Shown one piece after another: positions 1 to 9,611 of a DNA stretch of 64,000 nt. Numbering within the stretch: position 1 is the stretch's first letter; the number at the start of each line of letters is the position of its first letter. The notes beneath the pieces are model-generated. The model was not told the DNA's origin. It saw only the letters and a program-made list of their open reading frames with translations, and did not search any database. Origin of the DNA: Actinomycetota bacterium. Its GTDB lineage: Bacteria > Actinomycetota > Actinomycetes > Nanopelagicales > Nanopelagicaceae. The stretch is from the NCBI GenBank assembly GCA_947450545.1, contig CANFVU010000003.1, positions 1 to 64,000 on the forward strand, in the 5' to 3' direction. The position numbers were made by a program, and so were the translations under genes.

Positions 1-48
1 ACACAGCGATTATGAGCCGCTTGCTCTACCAAGCTGAGCTACCCCGCC
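1..48 (-). tRNA. tRNA-Met (CAT), 5' portion only
   Basis: Read on the minus strand from position 48, the sequence gives a seven-base acceptor half GGCGGGG, UA at positions 8-9, a D arm GCUC/GAGC and an anticodon stem-loop AGCGG-CUCAUAA-UCGCU with anticodon CAU. The anticodon stem lacks the three G:C pairs of initiator tRNA, so this is most likely elongator tRNA-Met; a CAU tRNA-Ile is the alternative. The T arm and the 3' end lie outside the window. Confidence 0.9.
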
Positions 49-49
49 G

Positions 50-122
50 AGCCCCCAATCGGAATCGAACCGATGACCTTTTCCTTACCATGGAAACACT
101 CTACCGACTGAGCTATGGGGGC
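50..122 (-). tRNA. tRNA-Thr (GGT)
   Basis: The minus strand folds into a full cloverleaf. Acceptor GCCCCCA pairs with UGGGGGC, the D arm is GCUC/GAGU, the anticodon stem is UUUCC/GGAAA with loop AUGGUAA (anticodon GGU), and the T arm contains GGUUCGAUUCC. CCA is not encoded. It lies one base from the 5' end of tRNA-Met and is probably co-transcribed with it. A TACGCT sequence 15 nt upstream (138-143) could be the -10 box. Confidence 0.95.
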
Positions 123-221
123 GAAAAGACTTGGGCGAGCGTACAACCTCCAGACCCCGCGAGTGAAATCTCCTCGTATTTACGCACAGGTGAGAGCAGC
201 CGGCGCCTCTTAAATTGAATC

Positions 222-227
222 TAGACT
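222..227 (+). promoter_or_regulatory. -10 box TAGACT of the DMFA-like gene
   Basis: TAGACT fits the actinobacterial -10 pattern TANNNT and lies 12 nt before the ATG at 240. A transcript starting about 7 nt downstream would have a leader of only a few bases. No Shine-Dalgarno sequence is visible. The same hexamer precedes deoC, cdd and nuoA in this window. No clear -35 is seen. Confidence 0.5.
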
Positions 228-239
228 TTAACTACTCTG

Positions 240-1910
240 ATGATGAAGAAGCTCTCTACCAAGAAAAGGATTGCACTCATATGTGTAATCCTCCTGAGCG
301 TTGCCGCGTTGGGAGTCGGAGCGCAACAATTAATAAGTATCTACTCTCAAGAGGAACTTTTACTTCCGCCTATTCCCCAGCATGCTGATGTAGCTCGTCA
401 ACCACGACTTTCGTTTGCACAATCCCTCACAACTAAATTCCCATCCGATATGGGCTCACTTCCCAAATCGCACTGTGCAGCTCAGCCGAAAGACTGGTTA
501 GCACAAGAGAATCAAAACCCAGGCGTCAGTATGGATGCGAAGAAATGGCACAACCTTCACTTATTCATTCCGACAGGAAGCGTCCTCTGGACTAATCAAC
601 TTTCTGCAACGTGTGGCGATGTCATCAAAGTTCATGCATCTCTCTTTGGCGGATCAAAAGATGACAATGCACTTCGCAGAATCCACGTCATGCGCATCGG
701 TTACTACAACGGATCCGGTGCACGTTCAATGTGGAGCTCACCACTGCTCACGTTGAAAAGTTACAACGTCCCTCGAGTGAAATCTCTTACTCGTATGGTT
801 GAAACTAAATGGCCTGTCACAACATCTTTTTCTATCGGAAGCGATTGGACTCCAGGCTTGTATGTGGTCGCTTCTGAAAACGAAAATGGCACAATTGAAA
901 ATGTAACGCCACTGATTGTTAATGGTGCGCCTGCTACATCCAAACTTTTGTTGGTTCACTCGACGATGACATGGACTGCTTACAATGGATTTGGGGGGCG
1001 TTCCGCATACATGGGCCCCGTCGATGCAAAACGTGAACGTAGTCGCGTGGTCTCGATGGATAGACCTATGTTGGGAAGCGGAATCAACCACTTCGATCGC
1101 GACGCAATTGCTCTCGTTCAATTCTTAGAAGAACGAGGCATCGAAGTTGACCAAATTGCTGATACAGATATCGATCGATACCCATCACTGCTCTCCCATT
1201 ACAACGGCGTTATTTTTAGCGGTCACGCTGAATACATGACTAACCGCATCTTCAAGAGTGTCATGGCTGCAAGAAATTCTGGGATCAATTTAGCTTTCCT
1301 CGGTTCTAACACTGCTTATTGGCAAGTACGTCTTTCAGCATCTCCATCAGGGTCAGACCGAAGAATTTCCATCTATCGAAATCCTCACACGGATCCCATT
1401 ACATCGCCTGATCAAATATCCATTCAATTCAATAACCCTCGAATCAATATGTTGCCCTCACTTATTACAGGAGAAACCACTGCTGGCGTGCACGTTATGG
1501 GCGAGATGAAAGTCGTTGATAAACCACATTGGCTCAATATTTCGACACATGCGGTATTGAATGGCTGGTCTCCCAATACCGAAATTGACTCATCTCTCAC
1601 AAATGACTTTTCCGTCCCTAATCAGCACATTATTTTCTCTGGAAAATTCAAACTCACGCGTCTCTCCAAAGCCTCAAAAATTGTTGACCCTCATGCTGAT
1701 AAGCGAAACTATCTTGGGCAAACTACGTGGTTTACGACGCCGTCAGGGTCTGCGGTCTTTGTTGCAGGTGTAAATTATTGGGCGTGCGAACTTTCATATT
1801 CATGTATGGAAGGGAATGTAAATGAGGAAACTCGAAGCGTTCTGCAAAGCGTTACTGAGCAAGTGCTTCACCTTTGGCAAACTAAGGCAATCGGAAAGAA
1901 GTTGAATTAA
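240..1910 (+). CDS. Secreted DMFA-like protein (N,N-dimethylformamidase beta-subunit C-terminal domain)
   Basis: The protein has 556 aa. Residues 9-29 form a hydrophobic N-terminal segment after several lysines, so it is a signal peptide or membrane anchor and the rest is probably extracytoplasmic. Residues from about 140 onward resemble the C-terminal domain of the N,N-dimethylformamidase large subunit: RIGYYNGSGAR, then TAYNGFGGRSAY, then SGHAEYM and NLAFLGSNTAYW. In actinobacteria such proteins are usually secreted and of unknown substrate, so true DMF hydrolysis is not implied. The start is ATG 240 (ATG 243 is equally possible). The stop overlaps the next start by one base (TAATG), indicating translational coupling to the TRIC-like gene. 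Domain assignment is from recalled family sequence. Confidence 0.75.
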   Translation: MMKKLSTKKRIALICVILLSVAALGVGAQQLISIYSQEELLLPPIPQHADVARQPRLSFAQSLTTKFPSDMGSLPKSHCAAQPKDWLAQENQNPGVSMDAKKWHNLHLFIPTGSVLWTNQLSATCGDVIKVHASLFGGSKDDNALRRIHVMRIGYYNGSGARSMWSSPLLTLKSYNVPRVKSLTRMVETKWPVTTSFSIGSDWTPGLYVVASENENGTIENVTPLIVNGAPATSKLLLVHSTMTWTAYNGFGGRSAYMGPVDAKRERSRVVSMDRPMLGSGINHFDRDAIALVQFLEERGIEVDQIADTDIDRYPSLLSHYNGVIFSGHAEYMTNRIFKSVMAARNSGINLAFLGSNTAYWQVRLSASPSGSDRRISIYRNPHTDPITSPDQISIQFNNPRINMLPSLITGETTAGVHVMGEMKVVDKPHWLNISTHAVLNGWSPNTEIDSSLTNDFSVPNQHIIFSGKFKLTRLSKASKIVDPHADKRNYLGQTTWFTTPSGSAVFVAGVNYWACELSYSCMEGNVNEETRSVLQSVTEQVLHLWQTKAIGKKLN

Positions 1911-2527
1911 TGGATTTCACTCAAGTTGATACGTTAGTTAAAGCTCTCGATGTCTTGGCAACATTTGTCTTTGCGCTCGTAGGTGCTCGTGTTGCAGCTG
2001 ACCGGGGACTTGATTACGGCGGCATTGCATTTATCGCTGCTGTCGCTTCAATAACTGGCGGAACTTTAAGAAACGTCTCTCTTGGTATTCGCCCCAATTG
2101 GATTACTAATCCGTGGATTCTCTCAAGCATTGTTGTCTCTGTGGCAATTACTATTATTTTGCAGACCACAAAGCCCATCGGAAAATTCCTTTTGATGATG
2201 GATACTTTGGGACTTGCTGTTGCAACAATTTCAGGCGTTCAAATCGCTCTTGCGTATAAAGCATCATGGTACGCAGCAATTGTTCTTGGAGTTATAACTG
2301 CAGTTGCAGGTGGATTACTTCGAGACTTGTTATGCCAATTGGAACCTGTCGTACTTCACCGCGAAACTCTCGCAACATCCGCGCTCGTAGGTGCATCCGT
2401 TTACGTTGGGCTTCATCATGCACATATGAATAGCAATCTGACTGCCCTACTTGGTGGAGTTGCAGTCATGGCTGTGCGATCAATATCAATCATCTTTGAT
2501 CTGCATTTGCCAAAAATTAAGCGCTAA
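1910..2527 (+). CDS. TRIC/UPF0126-family membrane protein (possible cation channel or glycine transporter)
   Basis: This 205-aa integral membrane protein has about seven hydrophobic segments in two homologous halves. Each half carries the family hallmark GG-x-LR (residues about 49-54, ITGGTLRN, and about 126-131, VAGGLLRD). Bacterial members (YadS/YicG, UPF0126) form TRIC-type trimeric channels, and some have been linked to glycine uptake. Substrate cannot be told from sequence. The start codon overlaps the stop of the DMFA-like gene by one base, so the two form an operon. It is convergent with the hutG-like gene across a 40-bp gap without an obvious terminator. Confidence 0.85.
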   Translation: MDFTQVDTLVKALDVLATFVFALVGARVAADRGLDYGGIAFIAAVASITGGTLRNVSLGIRPNWITNPWILSSIVVSVAITIILQTTKPIGKFLLMMDTLGLAVATISGVQIALAYKASWYAAIVLGVITAVAGGLLRDLLCQLEPVVLHRETLATSALVGASVYVGLHHAHMNSNLTALLGGVAVMAVRSISIIFDLHLPKIKR

Positions 2528-2567
2528 TTTCTAGCCAGCGTTTTAACCTACGGGATGTCTTCTGAGC

Positions 2568-3494
2568 TTATTGCTGAAGAAGGGCTCTCGACGTTGCGAT
2601 TTCAAGAATTACCAAAGCAGCCAAGCGAACAGTTCGACCATCTTCTGAATCGATTGATGCATCAATCTCAGTGATATCAGCCATTCGAACTCGAGGGTCT
2701 GCAGTAAGCAGCGCTACAAGTTGGCGTAGCTCATCCGCGCTTAGCCCGCCAGGTGTTGCTGCTGGGCAAGCTGGAGTAACGCTTCGATCGCATACATCCA
2801 TGTCGATATCCAAATAAATAGCGCGGTGGTTATCTCCGGCAATAGCAAGCGCTGCTGCGGCAATTTCTTGAAGAGCTTCATTGCGAACTTGGGCTCGATC
2901 AATGACATGAATTCCATATTCACGCACTCGATCTGAATAATATTTTGAATTCGCAAAATCACTGATACCTATTTGAACAATATGCTCACCAGGAAGTCCA
3001 GCTTCAATCAATTGGCGAATAGGAGAACCATTGGAAATTCCATCGCGAATATCGTGATGTGCATCTAGTGTGATGAGTCCAACTTTATCGAGACCGCCAA
3101 CAGATTGGGCAAGGCCCGTAACACCAGAGTAAGTAATGGAATTATCTCCACCAAGAGCAATCAAGAAATTTGTTTTAAAGAGAGCAGATTCAATTTCTTC
3201 TGCTGTACTCTTTTGATCATCAGCGTTTTTAACATCACCAAAATCTGCACCGCTCAATACATCAGCGAAATCTATTTGGCAGGTTTGATTCCACGTTGAA
3301 TAACGTTGAAGAGCTCCACGAATTGCGGTTGGAGTTGTGTCAGCTTTATTAGGTGTGATTGCGGTTTTATTTGCCCCAACTCCAATTAAAGCAATATCAA
3401 CTTCGCCTTGTGGGGTGGTTGAGAACCATGCCCCTGCGCGAGGCCAATGGGAATCGTGGTGTAGCGCCATCGCCATTCCCCTATCCGTAACCAT
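2568..3494 (-). CDS. hutG: Ureohydrolase (arginase/agmatinase family), probable formimidoylglutamase HutG
   Basis: This is a 308-aa member of the binuclear-manganese ureohydrolase family, which cleaves guanidino or formimino groups. Metal-site motifs are GGDNS (115-119), DAHHD (144-148) and DIDMD (229-233). The canonical first motif is GGDHS, so the first ligand His is replaced by Asn118. Position divergent to hutHUI points to formimidoylglutamate hydrolysis to glutamate and formamide, the last step of the pathway; agmatinase or guanidinobutyrase activity is the alternative. ATG 3494 is chosen because a TAGGTT -10 box lies 11 nt upstream; Met7 or Met9 are possible later starts. Confidence 0.75.
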   Translation of the reverse strand: MVTDRGMAMALHHDSHWPRAGAWFSTTPQGEVDIALIGVGANKTAITPNKADTTPTAIRGALQRYSTWNQTCQIDFADVLSGADFGDVKNADDQKSTAEEIESALFKTNFLIALGGDNSITYSGVTGLAQSVGGLDKVGLITLDAHHDIRDGISNGSPIRQLIEAGLPGEHIVQIGISDFANSKYYSDRVREYGIHVIDRAQVRNEALQEIAAAALAIAGDNHRAIYLDIDMDVCDRSVTPACPAATPGGLSADELRQLVALLTADPRVRMADITEIDASIDSEDGRTVRLAALVILEIATSRALLQQ

Positions 3495-3523
3495 TGTTTT
3501 TGGCTAACCTAGAGGCTTATCGT
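3494..3523 (+). promoter_or_regulatory. hutH promoter, overlapping the divergent hutG promoter
   Basis: On the plus strand TTGTTT (3494-3499), an 18-nt spacer and TATCGT (3518-3523) form a plausible sigma-70-type promoter for hutH. On the minus strand TAGGTT (3511 to 3506) is a candidate -10 for hutG. The plus-strand -35 touches the hutG start codon, so both promoters share about 50 bp and could be controlled together. Confidence 0.45.
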
Positions 3524-3546
3524 ATCCAAAAATTGGTAGGAGAAAA

Positions 3547-5088
3547 ATGTCTGCAGAAGTAACTATCGGAAGAAATGGTCTTTCTACTTCCGATGTCATC
3601 GCTATCGCACGTCATAACGCGCTCATCACAATTTCACCTGAAGCACTTGATGCAATGGCTGCTTCTCGAAAAATCGTTGATGATTTGGCTGCTTCTGAGG
3701 TTCCTGCATATGGAATTTCTACTGGATTTGGTGCGCTTGCGAAGAAACATATTGATCCAGAGCTTCGAGCTCAACTTCAAAAATCTTTAATTCGATCCCA
3801 CGCAGCTGGTTCTGGTACTCCTGTTGAAGATGAAGTAGTGCGAGCGATGATGGCACTTCGCTTAGCGACAATGTGCAGTGGATTTACTGGAGTTCGTCCC
3901 GTTACTGCACAAACATATGCTGCGCTTCTCAATTCACATATCACTCCAGTTGTTCGTGAGTTTGGTTCGCTGGGTTGTTCAGGAGATTTAGCACCACTTT
4001 CTACATGTGCTCTTGCACTTATGGGTGAAGGTGATGTGCGTCGTAAAGACGGCACTATTGTTGATGCTGCAACTGCAATGGTAGAAGCAGGTATTGCTCC
4101 TATTGAGTTAACATCAAAAGAAGGTCTTGCGCTGATTAACGGCACAGATGGCATGACAGGAATGTTGGTCATGGCTCTCGATGATGCAACTGCGCTATTG
4201 AAGACAGTCGATGTAACCGCTGCTATGAGCATCGAAGCTTTGCTTGGTACGGACAAAGTTTTTGCAGAACACCTGCATACGATCCGCCCTCATCCAGGTC
4301 AGAACGCGGCAGCTAAAAATCTTCGCGAGATTCTCGGCGCATCTCCTCTTATTAAGTCGCATGCAGGCAAAGAAGATGGGCGAGTACAAGATGCATATTC
4401 ATTGCGCTGTGCACCACAGGTTGCTGGCGGGGCGAGAGACACTGTTGCGCACGCGCTATCTGTGGCTGAACGTGAATTAAGGAGCGTTATCGATAATCCA
4501 ATCGTGCTGCCTGATGGAGATGTCCGAAGCAACGGCAATTTCCACGGGGCACCTATTGCTTACGTCTTGGACTTTGTGGCAATCGCTCTTGCCGATGTTG
4601 CGTCTATGTCAGAGCGTCGCACCGATCGCATGCTCGATGAGCACCGCTCTTTCGGTTTACCCCCATTCTTGGCAGATAACGCAGGCGTCGACAGCGGCAT
4701 GATGATTGCTCAATACACCCAAGCAGGACTTGTTTCAGAAATGAAGCGTTTAGCGGTACCTGCATCAGTTGATTCAATTCCATCCTCTGCAATGCAAGAG
4801 GACCACGTATCAATGGGTTGGCATGCAGCTCGCAAACTTCGCAAAAGCGTTGATGCACTTGCTCGTGTGTTAGCAATTGAACTGATGGTTTCTGCCCGAG
4901 GAATTGATTTGCGAACACCTTTGCAACCATCTCCAGGTACGGGCGCTGCAATTAAAGTTTTGCGTACACGAGTTCAAGGACCAGGAACCGATCGTTGGCT
5001 TACTCCTGAAATTGAAGCGTCTTATGATTTAGTAGTTTCACGATCCATTTTGAACGCAGTTGAAAAGGAAATAGGAGTTCTCGCATGA
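3547..5088 (+). CDS. hutH: Histidine ammonia-lyase
   Basis: HutH (513 aa, normal family length) deaminates L-histidine to urocanate, the first step of histidine catabolism, in the cytoplasm. The electrophilic MIO cofactor forms from residues 144-146 in [13 protein letters not shown]; the tripeptide is Cys-Ser-Gly instead of the more widespread Ala-Ser-Gly. The Tyr of YGISTGFG (Tyr55) is also conserved. The ATG at 3547 follows a good Shine-Dalgarno (TAGGAG, about 3537-3542). The gene ends in an ATGA overlap with hutU, so hutHUI is a translationally coupled operon. Confidence 0.97.
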   Translation: MSAEVTIGRNGLSTSDVIAIARHNALITISPEALDAMAASRKIVDDLAASEVPAYGISTGFGALAKKHIDPELRAQLQKSLIRSHAAGSGTPVEDEVVRAMMALRLATMCSGFTGVRPVTAQTYAALLNSHITPVVREFGSLGCSGDLAPLSTCALALMGEGDVRRKDGTIVDAATAMVEAGIAPIELTSKEGLALINGTDGMTGMLVMALDDATALLKTVDVTAAMSIEALLGTDKVFAEHLHTIRPHPGQNAAAKNLREILGASPLIKSHAGKEDGRVQDAYSLRCAPQVAGGARDTVAHALSVAERELRSVIDNPIVLPDGDVRSNGNFHGAPIAYVLDFVAIALADVASMSERRTDRMLDEHRSFGLPPFLADNAGVDSGMMIAQYTQAGLVSEMKRLAVPASVDSIPSSAMQEDHVSMGWHAARKLRKSVDALARVLAIELMVSARGIDLRTPLQPSPGTGAAIKVLRTRVQGPGTDRWLTPEIEASYDLVVSRSILNAVEKEIGVLA

Positions 5089-6749
5089 CACTTCCAGGCG
5101 CACGACCAGTAACAGCAGCTCGGGGAAGCAAAATATCTGCAAAGGGATGGCAACAAGAAGGTGCCCTTCGCATGTTGCAGAACAATTTGGATCCCGAGGT
5201 AGCTGAACGTCCTGATGATCTCGTTGTGTATGGCGGAACAGGTAAAGCTGCTCGAGATTGGAAATCCTACGACGCACTTGTGCGCACACTCACGACTTTA
5301 GAAAATGATGAAACCATGTTGGTGCAATCGGGCCGACCTGTTGGCGTATTTCGCACACACGAGTGGGCTCCCCGAGTTTTGATTGCTAATTCGAATCTAG
5401 TGGGCGATTGGGCTAATTGGCCAGAATTTCGTCGCCTCGAACATTTAGGTTTAACAATGTATGGCCAAATGACTGCGGGTTCTTGGATTTACATCGGAAC
5501 TCAAGGAATTTTGCAAGGCACGTACGAAACATTTGCTGCAGTTGCAAATAAGAAATTTGGTGGAACTCTTGCAGGCACTCTGACACTTACTGGTGGCGCG
5601 GGCGGTATGGGTGGAGCTCAACCTCTAGCCGTAACAATGAATGATGGTGTCTGTATTTGCGTCGATGTTGATCACACGCGCCTTCAACGCCGGGTTGATC
5701 ATCGTTATTTGGATACATGGACTGATAACTGGGATGAAGCAATTCATCTTGCTCTTGAAGCTAAAAGTCAGCGCCGTCCACTCAGTATTGGCCTCAAAGC
5801 CAATGCCGCAGAAGTCTTTCCCGAATTCCTACGCCGTGGCGTTGCAATCGATATCGTCACTGATCAAACATCTGCCCATGATCCCCTTTCATACTTACCG
5901 ATCGGTGTCTCAGTAGATGATTGGCACAAGTTTGCTCAGGACGATCCTCAAGAATTCACTCGTCGCTCTCGCGAATCTATGGCGACGCAAGTTGAGGCAA
6001 TGGTCGGTTTCATGGATGCTGGCGCCGAAGTCTTTGACTATGGAAATTCAATTCGTGGTGAAGCAATGTTGCACGGATATTCCCGTGCATTTGATTTCCC
6101 TGGTTTTGTTCCTGCATATATTCGCCCACTCTTTAGCGAAGGTAAAGGGCCATTTCGTTGGGCTGCTCTATCTGGCAATCCAAAAGATATTGCAACAACC
6201 GATAAAGAAATTTTGAAACTCTTTCCTCAGAATGAACCTTTGCATCGCTGGATCGCAAAAGCATCAGAGAAAGTTGCTTTCCAAGGCCTGCCTGCACGAA
6301 TTTGTTGGTTAGGTTATGGAGAGCGCGATAAAGCTGGTGAACTCTTCAATCACCTGGTGAAGAAAGGCAAAGTTGACGCCCCAATTGCGATTGGACGCGA
6401 TCACCTTGATTGCGGATCTGTTGCATCGCCATATCGCGAAACTGAAGCGATGAAAGATGGTTCAGATGCAATTGCTGACTGGCCACTTCTCAACGCACTT
6501 ATTAATACAGCTTCTGGTGCATCATGGGTTTCTATTCACCATGGTGGTGGAGTTGGAATAGGACGTTCAATTCACGCCGGACAAGTGTGTATTGCAGATG
6601 GAACAAAACTTGCTGGCCAAAAACTCAACCGCGTACTTACAAACGATCCAGGCATGGGAGTAATTCGCCATGTAGATGCTGGATATGAAATCGCAGAAGA
6701 TGTTGCAGATAAGCGCCACGTACGCATTCCTATGCGCGAGGGTGTATGA
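5085..6749 (+). CDS. hutU: Urocanate hydratase
   Basis: HutU (554 aa, standard length) converts urocanate to 4-imidazolone-5-propionate using tightly bound NAD+. Supporting sequence includes the glycine-rich [10 protein letters not shown] segment near residue 170 and the conserved C-terminal block [15 protein letters not shown], which contains the active-site Cys region. Start and stop overlap hutH and hutI by 4 bp each (ATGA), implying one mRNA and coupled translation. Confidence 0.97.
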   Translation: MTLPGARPVTAARGSKISAKGWQQEGALRMLQNNLDPEVAERPDDLVVYGGTGKAARDWKSYDALVRTLTTLENDETMLVQSGRPVGVFRTHEWAPRVLIANSNLVGDWANWPEFRRLEHLGLTMYGQMTAGSWIYIGTQGILQGTYETFAAVANKKFGGTLAGTLTLTGGAGGMGGAQPLAVTMNDGVCICVDVDHTRLQRRVDHRYLDTWTDNWDEAIHLALEAKSQRRPLSIGLKANAAEVFPEFLRRGVAIDIVTDQTSAHDPLSYLPIGVSVDDWHKFAQDDPQEFTRRSRESMATQVEAMVGFMDAGAEVFDYGNSIRGEAMLHGYSRAFDFPGFVPAYIRPLFSEGKGPFRWAALSGNPKDIATTDKEILKLFPQNEPLHRWIAKASEKVAFQGLPARICWLGYGERDKAGELFNHLVKKGKVDAPIAIGRDHLDCGSVASPYRETEAMKDGSDAIADWPLLNALINTASGASWVSIHHGGGVGIGRSIHAGQVCIADGTKLAGQKLNRVLTNDPGMGVIRHVDAGYEIAEDVADKRHVRIPMREGV

Positions 6750-7891
6750 GTTCAACGCTTGTAACCAACATCGGTCAGCTACTTACTAATGACCCGACAA
6801 TTGGAACTTTGACTGACGCTGCACTTATCTATACAGATGGGAAAGTGAGTTGGGTTGGCTCGAAAAGCCAGGCCCCTTCCGCCGATGAGCGCATCGATGC
6901 CGATGGCGCGAGCGTCATTCCTGGGTTTGTCGACTCACATACCCATGCAGCTTTTGCTGGGGATCGCCTCAATGATTTCTTGGCGCGAATAGCTGGAACT
7001 ACCTACGCAACCGGCGGAATCAACACAACGGTAAGTGCTACTCGCGGCGCGAGTGATGGCGCTTTACGCAATCATCTTGAAAACGTCGTCACCGAATTCA
7101 CGTCACAAGGAATCACTACTTTTGAAATCAAGAGTGGCTACGGCCTTGATGTCGAGACTGAAACACGGTTGCTTCGCCTTGCTAAAGAATTTACTGATGA
7201 GACTACTTTCCTCGGTGCTCATGTTGTGCCAAAAGAATTTGCATCTAATCGACGCGACTATATAGATCTTGTGCGAGGAGCGATGCTCGACTCAGCTGCT
7301 CCGTATGCAAAGTGGATAGATGTTTTCTGCGACTCTGGCGCATTCACGCCGGATGAAGCGCGCGAAATTATTCTCGCTGGATCACAGAAAGGGCTACTTG
7401 GTCGTCTCCACGGAAATCAAATGGGAGACACTGGCGGAGTTGAATTAGCTGTTGAACTCGGAGTGGCTTCTGTTGATCACTGCACTCATGTTTCAGATAA
7501 AGCCCTTGAAGCGCTAGCAGCCTCGCAAACAGTTGCAACTCTCTTGCCCGGTGCAGAATTTTCTACGCGATCTACTTACCCTGATGCGCGTAGATTTTTT
7601 GCTGCTGGAGTACAAGTTGCCCTTGCTACAGATTTCAATCCGGGCTCGTCATACATTGCATCCATGCCCTTTGTCATCGCTATTGCTGTACGAGATATGT
7701 TCTTCTCTCCAGAGCAAGCAGTCGTTGCTGCAACGCTCGGTGGCGCTCACGCTCTTCGCAGAACCGATGTTGGACATCTTGGAATTGGTGCACGTGCTGA
7801 CGTAGTTATTCTGGACGCACCATCCTTCGAATATTTGGCATATCGCCCTGGTTCACAACTTATTAAGCAAGTGCTTGTTGCAAATCCTTAA
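6746..7891 (+). CDS. hutI: Imidazolonepropionase
   Basis: HutI (381 aa) hydrolyses imidazolone-5-propionate to N-formimino-L-glutamate. It is an amidohydrolase-superfamily protein with the metal-binding HxH at His65/His67 ([13 protein letters not shown]) and later conserved segments [10 protein letters not shown] and ATDFNPGSS. It is the last gene of the hutHUI operon (4-bp overlap with hutU). Its 3' end overlaps the convergent metZ gene by 29 bp, leaving no room for a terminator between them. The product is the expected substrate of the divergent hutG-like enzyme. Confidence 0.95.
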   Translation: MSSTLVTNIGQLLTNDPTIGTLTDAALIYTDGKVSWVGSKSQAPSADERIDADGASVIPGFVDSHTHAAFAGDRLNDFLARIAGTTYATGGINTTVSATRGASDGALRNHLENVVTEFTSQGITTFEIKSGYGLDVETETRLLRLAKEFTDETTFLGAHVVPKEFASNRRDYIDLVRGAMLDSAAPYAKWIDVFCDSGAFTPDEAREIILAGSQKGLLGRLHGNQMGDTGGVELAVELGVASVDHCTHVSDKALEALAASQTVATLLPGAEFSTRSTYPDARRFFAAGVQVALATDFNPGSSYIASMPFVIAIAVRDMFFSPEQAVVAATLGGAHALRRTDVGHLGIGARADVVILDAPSFEYLAYRPGSQLIKQVLVANP

Positions 7892-9086
7892 TCAAATCTG
7901 TCGCAGCTTCTAAACCAACAGATAAACGCAAAGTTCCTGCATGAATTCCCATCTCTGCTTGAACTTCTGGAGTTAAGCGGCGATGTGTTGATGATGCTGG
8001 GTGGGTAATAAGTGACTTGCTATCACCAAGATTGTTTGAAATATCGATCACGCGAAGCTTGTTCATGACTGCAAATGCCGCGGCTTTCCCGCCATTTACT
8101 TCAAATCCAATCATCGAACCACCTTTGCCGCTCATCTGGCTCATAGCTAAGCCGTGATGAGGATGGCTCTTTAAACCAGGGTGTCGGACGAGTTCAACTT
8201 TTGAATGCGAATCGAGAAATTCTGCAACCGCTTGCGCACTGTCGGCCATTTGATGAACGCGCATCTGAAGTGTTTCAAGGGATTTCACTAGCACCCAAGC
8301 ATTAAAGGCACTCATGGTCGGACCGGTGTGGCGATTAAATGGCAAAAGATGGTTATTGAAATATTCATCAGAGCCAAGAATCGCTCCGCCAAGAACGCGA
8401 CCTTGTCCATCAATATGCTTTGTTGTGGAATACATAACTACATCTGCGCCGAGTTCAAGTGGTTTCTGAAGAACGACTGATGCCATCACGTTATCGACAA
8501 TTACCGTTGCGCCGACTTTATGTGCAAGCTCGCTAACAAATTTAATATCTGTGATTTCAAGGAGCGGATTGCTTGGCGTTTCAATAAAGACAGCTTTCGT
8601 TGGTTGAGAAAGAGCTTTCTTCCAACCTTCGTGATCATCGCTCTTTACTAATTCAACGACTATTCCCCACTTCGGAAGAATTTCTGTCAGCACAACGTGG
8701 CATGAACTAAACATTGCTGCAGATGCAACGACTCGGTCACCAGCTGAAACGAGACAAGCAAGCGACATAAACATCGCTGACATTCCAGAGCTTGTAGCTA
8801 AACAACGAGGAGCACCTTCTAAAGCTGCCAAACGGTTTTCAAACATCGAAACTGTTGGATTGTGAAAGCGACTGTAGAGAAAGTGATCTATCTCTTCAGC
8901 AAAAGATGACTCTGCTTGTTCGGCTGTTGCATAGGTAAATCCGCTATTAAGAAATAAAGCTTCTGATGTTTCACCGAAACCTGTACGCGTAAGACCACCA
9001 CGTACTGCGAGAGTTTGTGGATCTAACTCCCATTCAGGGTCGGCGCGATGATTAGCACCTTGATCGCCCCAATAGTGATGTGTCAT
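7863..9086 (-). CDS. metZ: O-succinylhomoserine sulfhydrylase-type PLP enzyme
   Basis: This 407-aa enzyme belongs to the Cys/Met-metabolism PLP family. The PLP lysine is Lys223 in STTKHIDGQGR, the cofactor aspartate is Asp198 in VDN, and an SSGMSA segment lies near residue 100. The combination VDNVMAS...HIDGQGR resembles MetZ, which makes homocysteine directly from O-succinyl- or O-acetylhomoserine and sulfide. Cystathionine gamma-synthase or gamma-lyase is the main alternative. The start at 9086 is supported by a TAGAAT box exactly 6 nt upstream (leaderless). The 3' end overlaps hutI. Confidence 0.85.
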   Translation of the reverse strand: MTHHYWGDQGANHRADPEWELDPQTLAVRGGLTRTGFGETSEALFLNSGFTYATAEQAESSFAEEIDHFLYSRFHNPTVSMFENRLAALEGAPRCLATSSGMSAMFMSLACLVSAGDRVVASAAMFSSCHVVLTEILPKWGIVVELVKSDDHEGWKKALSQPTKAVFIETPSNPLLEITDIKFVSELAHKVGATVIVDNVMASVVLQKPLELGADVVMYSTTKHIDGQGRVLGGAILGSDEYFNNHLLPFNRHTGPTMSAFNAWVLVKSLETLQMRVHQMADSAQAVAEFLDSHSKVELVRHPGLKSHPHHGLAMSQMSGKGGSMIGFEVNGGKAAAFAVMNKLRVIDISNNLGDSKSLITHPASSTHRRLTPEVQAEMGIHAGTLRLSVGLEAATDLIKDLQQALA

Positions 9087-9092
9087 GGCACG

Positions 9093-9122
9093 ATTCTATT
9101 GCAAATCGTTTGCAGAACCCAA
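9093..9122 (-). promoter_or_regulatory. metZ leaderless promoter with candidate operator
   Basis: On the minus strand TTGGGT (9122-9117), an 18-nt spacer and TAGAAT (9098-9093) precede the ATG at 9086 by 6 nt. The spacer holds a perfect inverted repeat TGCAAA-N3-TTTGCA (9100-9114). An inverted repeat between -35 and -10 is a classical repressor site. The mRNA would begin at or next to the start codon, so a SAM riboswitch is excluded here. Confidence 0.6.
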
Positions 9123-9159
9123 CGAGAAGTAGCTTCAATTTTTATGAGAAACTTCCGAC

Positions 9160-9567
9160 ATGAAGAGCGCGCTGACACTTGTGATTGTGTTAGCTCTGAC
9201 TTCGCTCTATGGAATCTGGTTCAGAATCAACCGAGGAACCGTGAAAGCACATACGAATCCAGCTGTTACTGAAGAGGAAATCGGGGCAACCTTTGGTAGC
9301 CGACTAACTCTCTTGCAGTTCTCCTCTGCTTTTTGCACACCCTGCCGCGCTACACGAGCACTTCTTGGCGACATCACTAAAGGGCTACACGATGTAAAGC
9401 ACGTGGACATTGATGCAGAAAGCCATCTCGAGCTTGTTCGTAAACTCGATATTCGATCTACTCCTACAACTCTTATTTTAGATCACCGCGGAGTTGAAGT
9501 TGGTCGCGCAGTAGGCGCACCAAAGCGAGAGCAAGTTGTGGATGCCATCACACCGATGGATATTTAG
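9160..9567 (+). CDS. Membrane-anchored thioredoxin-like protein
   Basis: This 135-aa protein has an N-terminal hydrophobic helix (residues about 3-20), then a thioredoxin fold with redox motif C59-T-P-C62 and the cis-proline loop STPTTLIL near residue 105. The short extracytoplasmic or membrane-facing domain suggests thiol-disulfide exchange on exported or membrane proteins. The DUF4395 protein, with its own CxxC, follows after 56 bp and is a likely partner. No strong ribosome-binding site or TANNNT-N6 box is visible, so the start (ATG 9160) rests on the hydrophobic N-terminus. Confidence 0.8.
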   Translation: MKSALTLVIVLALTSLYGIWFRINRGTVKAHTNPAVTEEEIGATFGSRLTLLQFSSAFCTPCRATRALLGDITKGLHDVKHVDIDAESHLELVRKLDIRSTPTTLILDHRGVEVGRAVGAPKREQVVDAITPMDI

Positions 9568-9611
9568 CATCTGCGAATTCTTTGCAATTAGGTAAATAAC
9601 TTTCTCCTTCT

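Noticed and set aside
12-218. Open frame of 68 codons at the left edge
   Set aside because: It reads through the antisense strand of tRNA-Met and tRNA-Thr and has no coding character.
3777-4256. 159-codon minus-strand frame
   Set aside because: It is antisense to hutH and lacks a start signal or motif.
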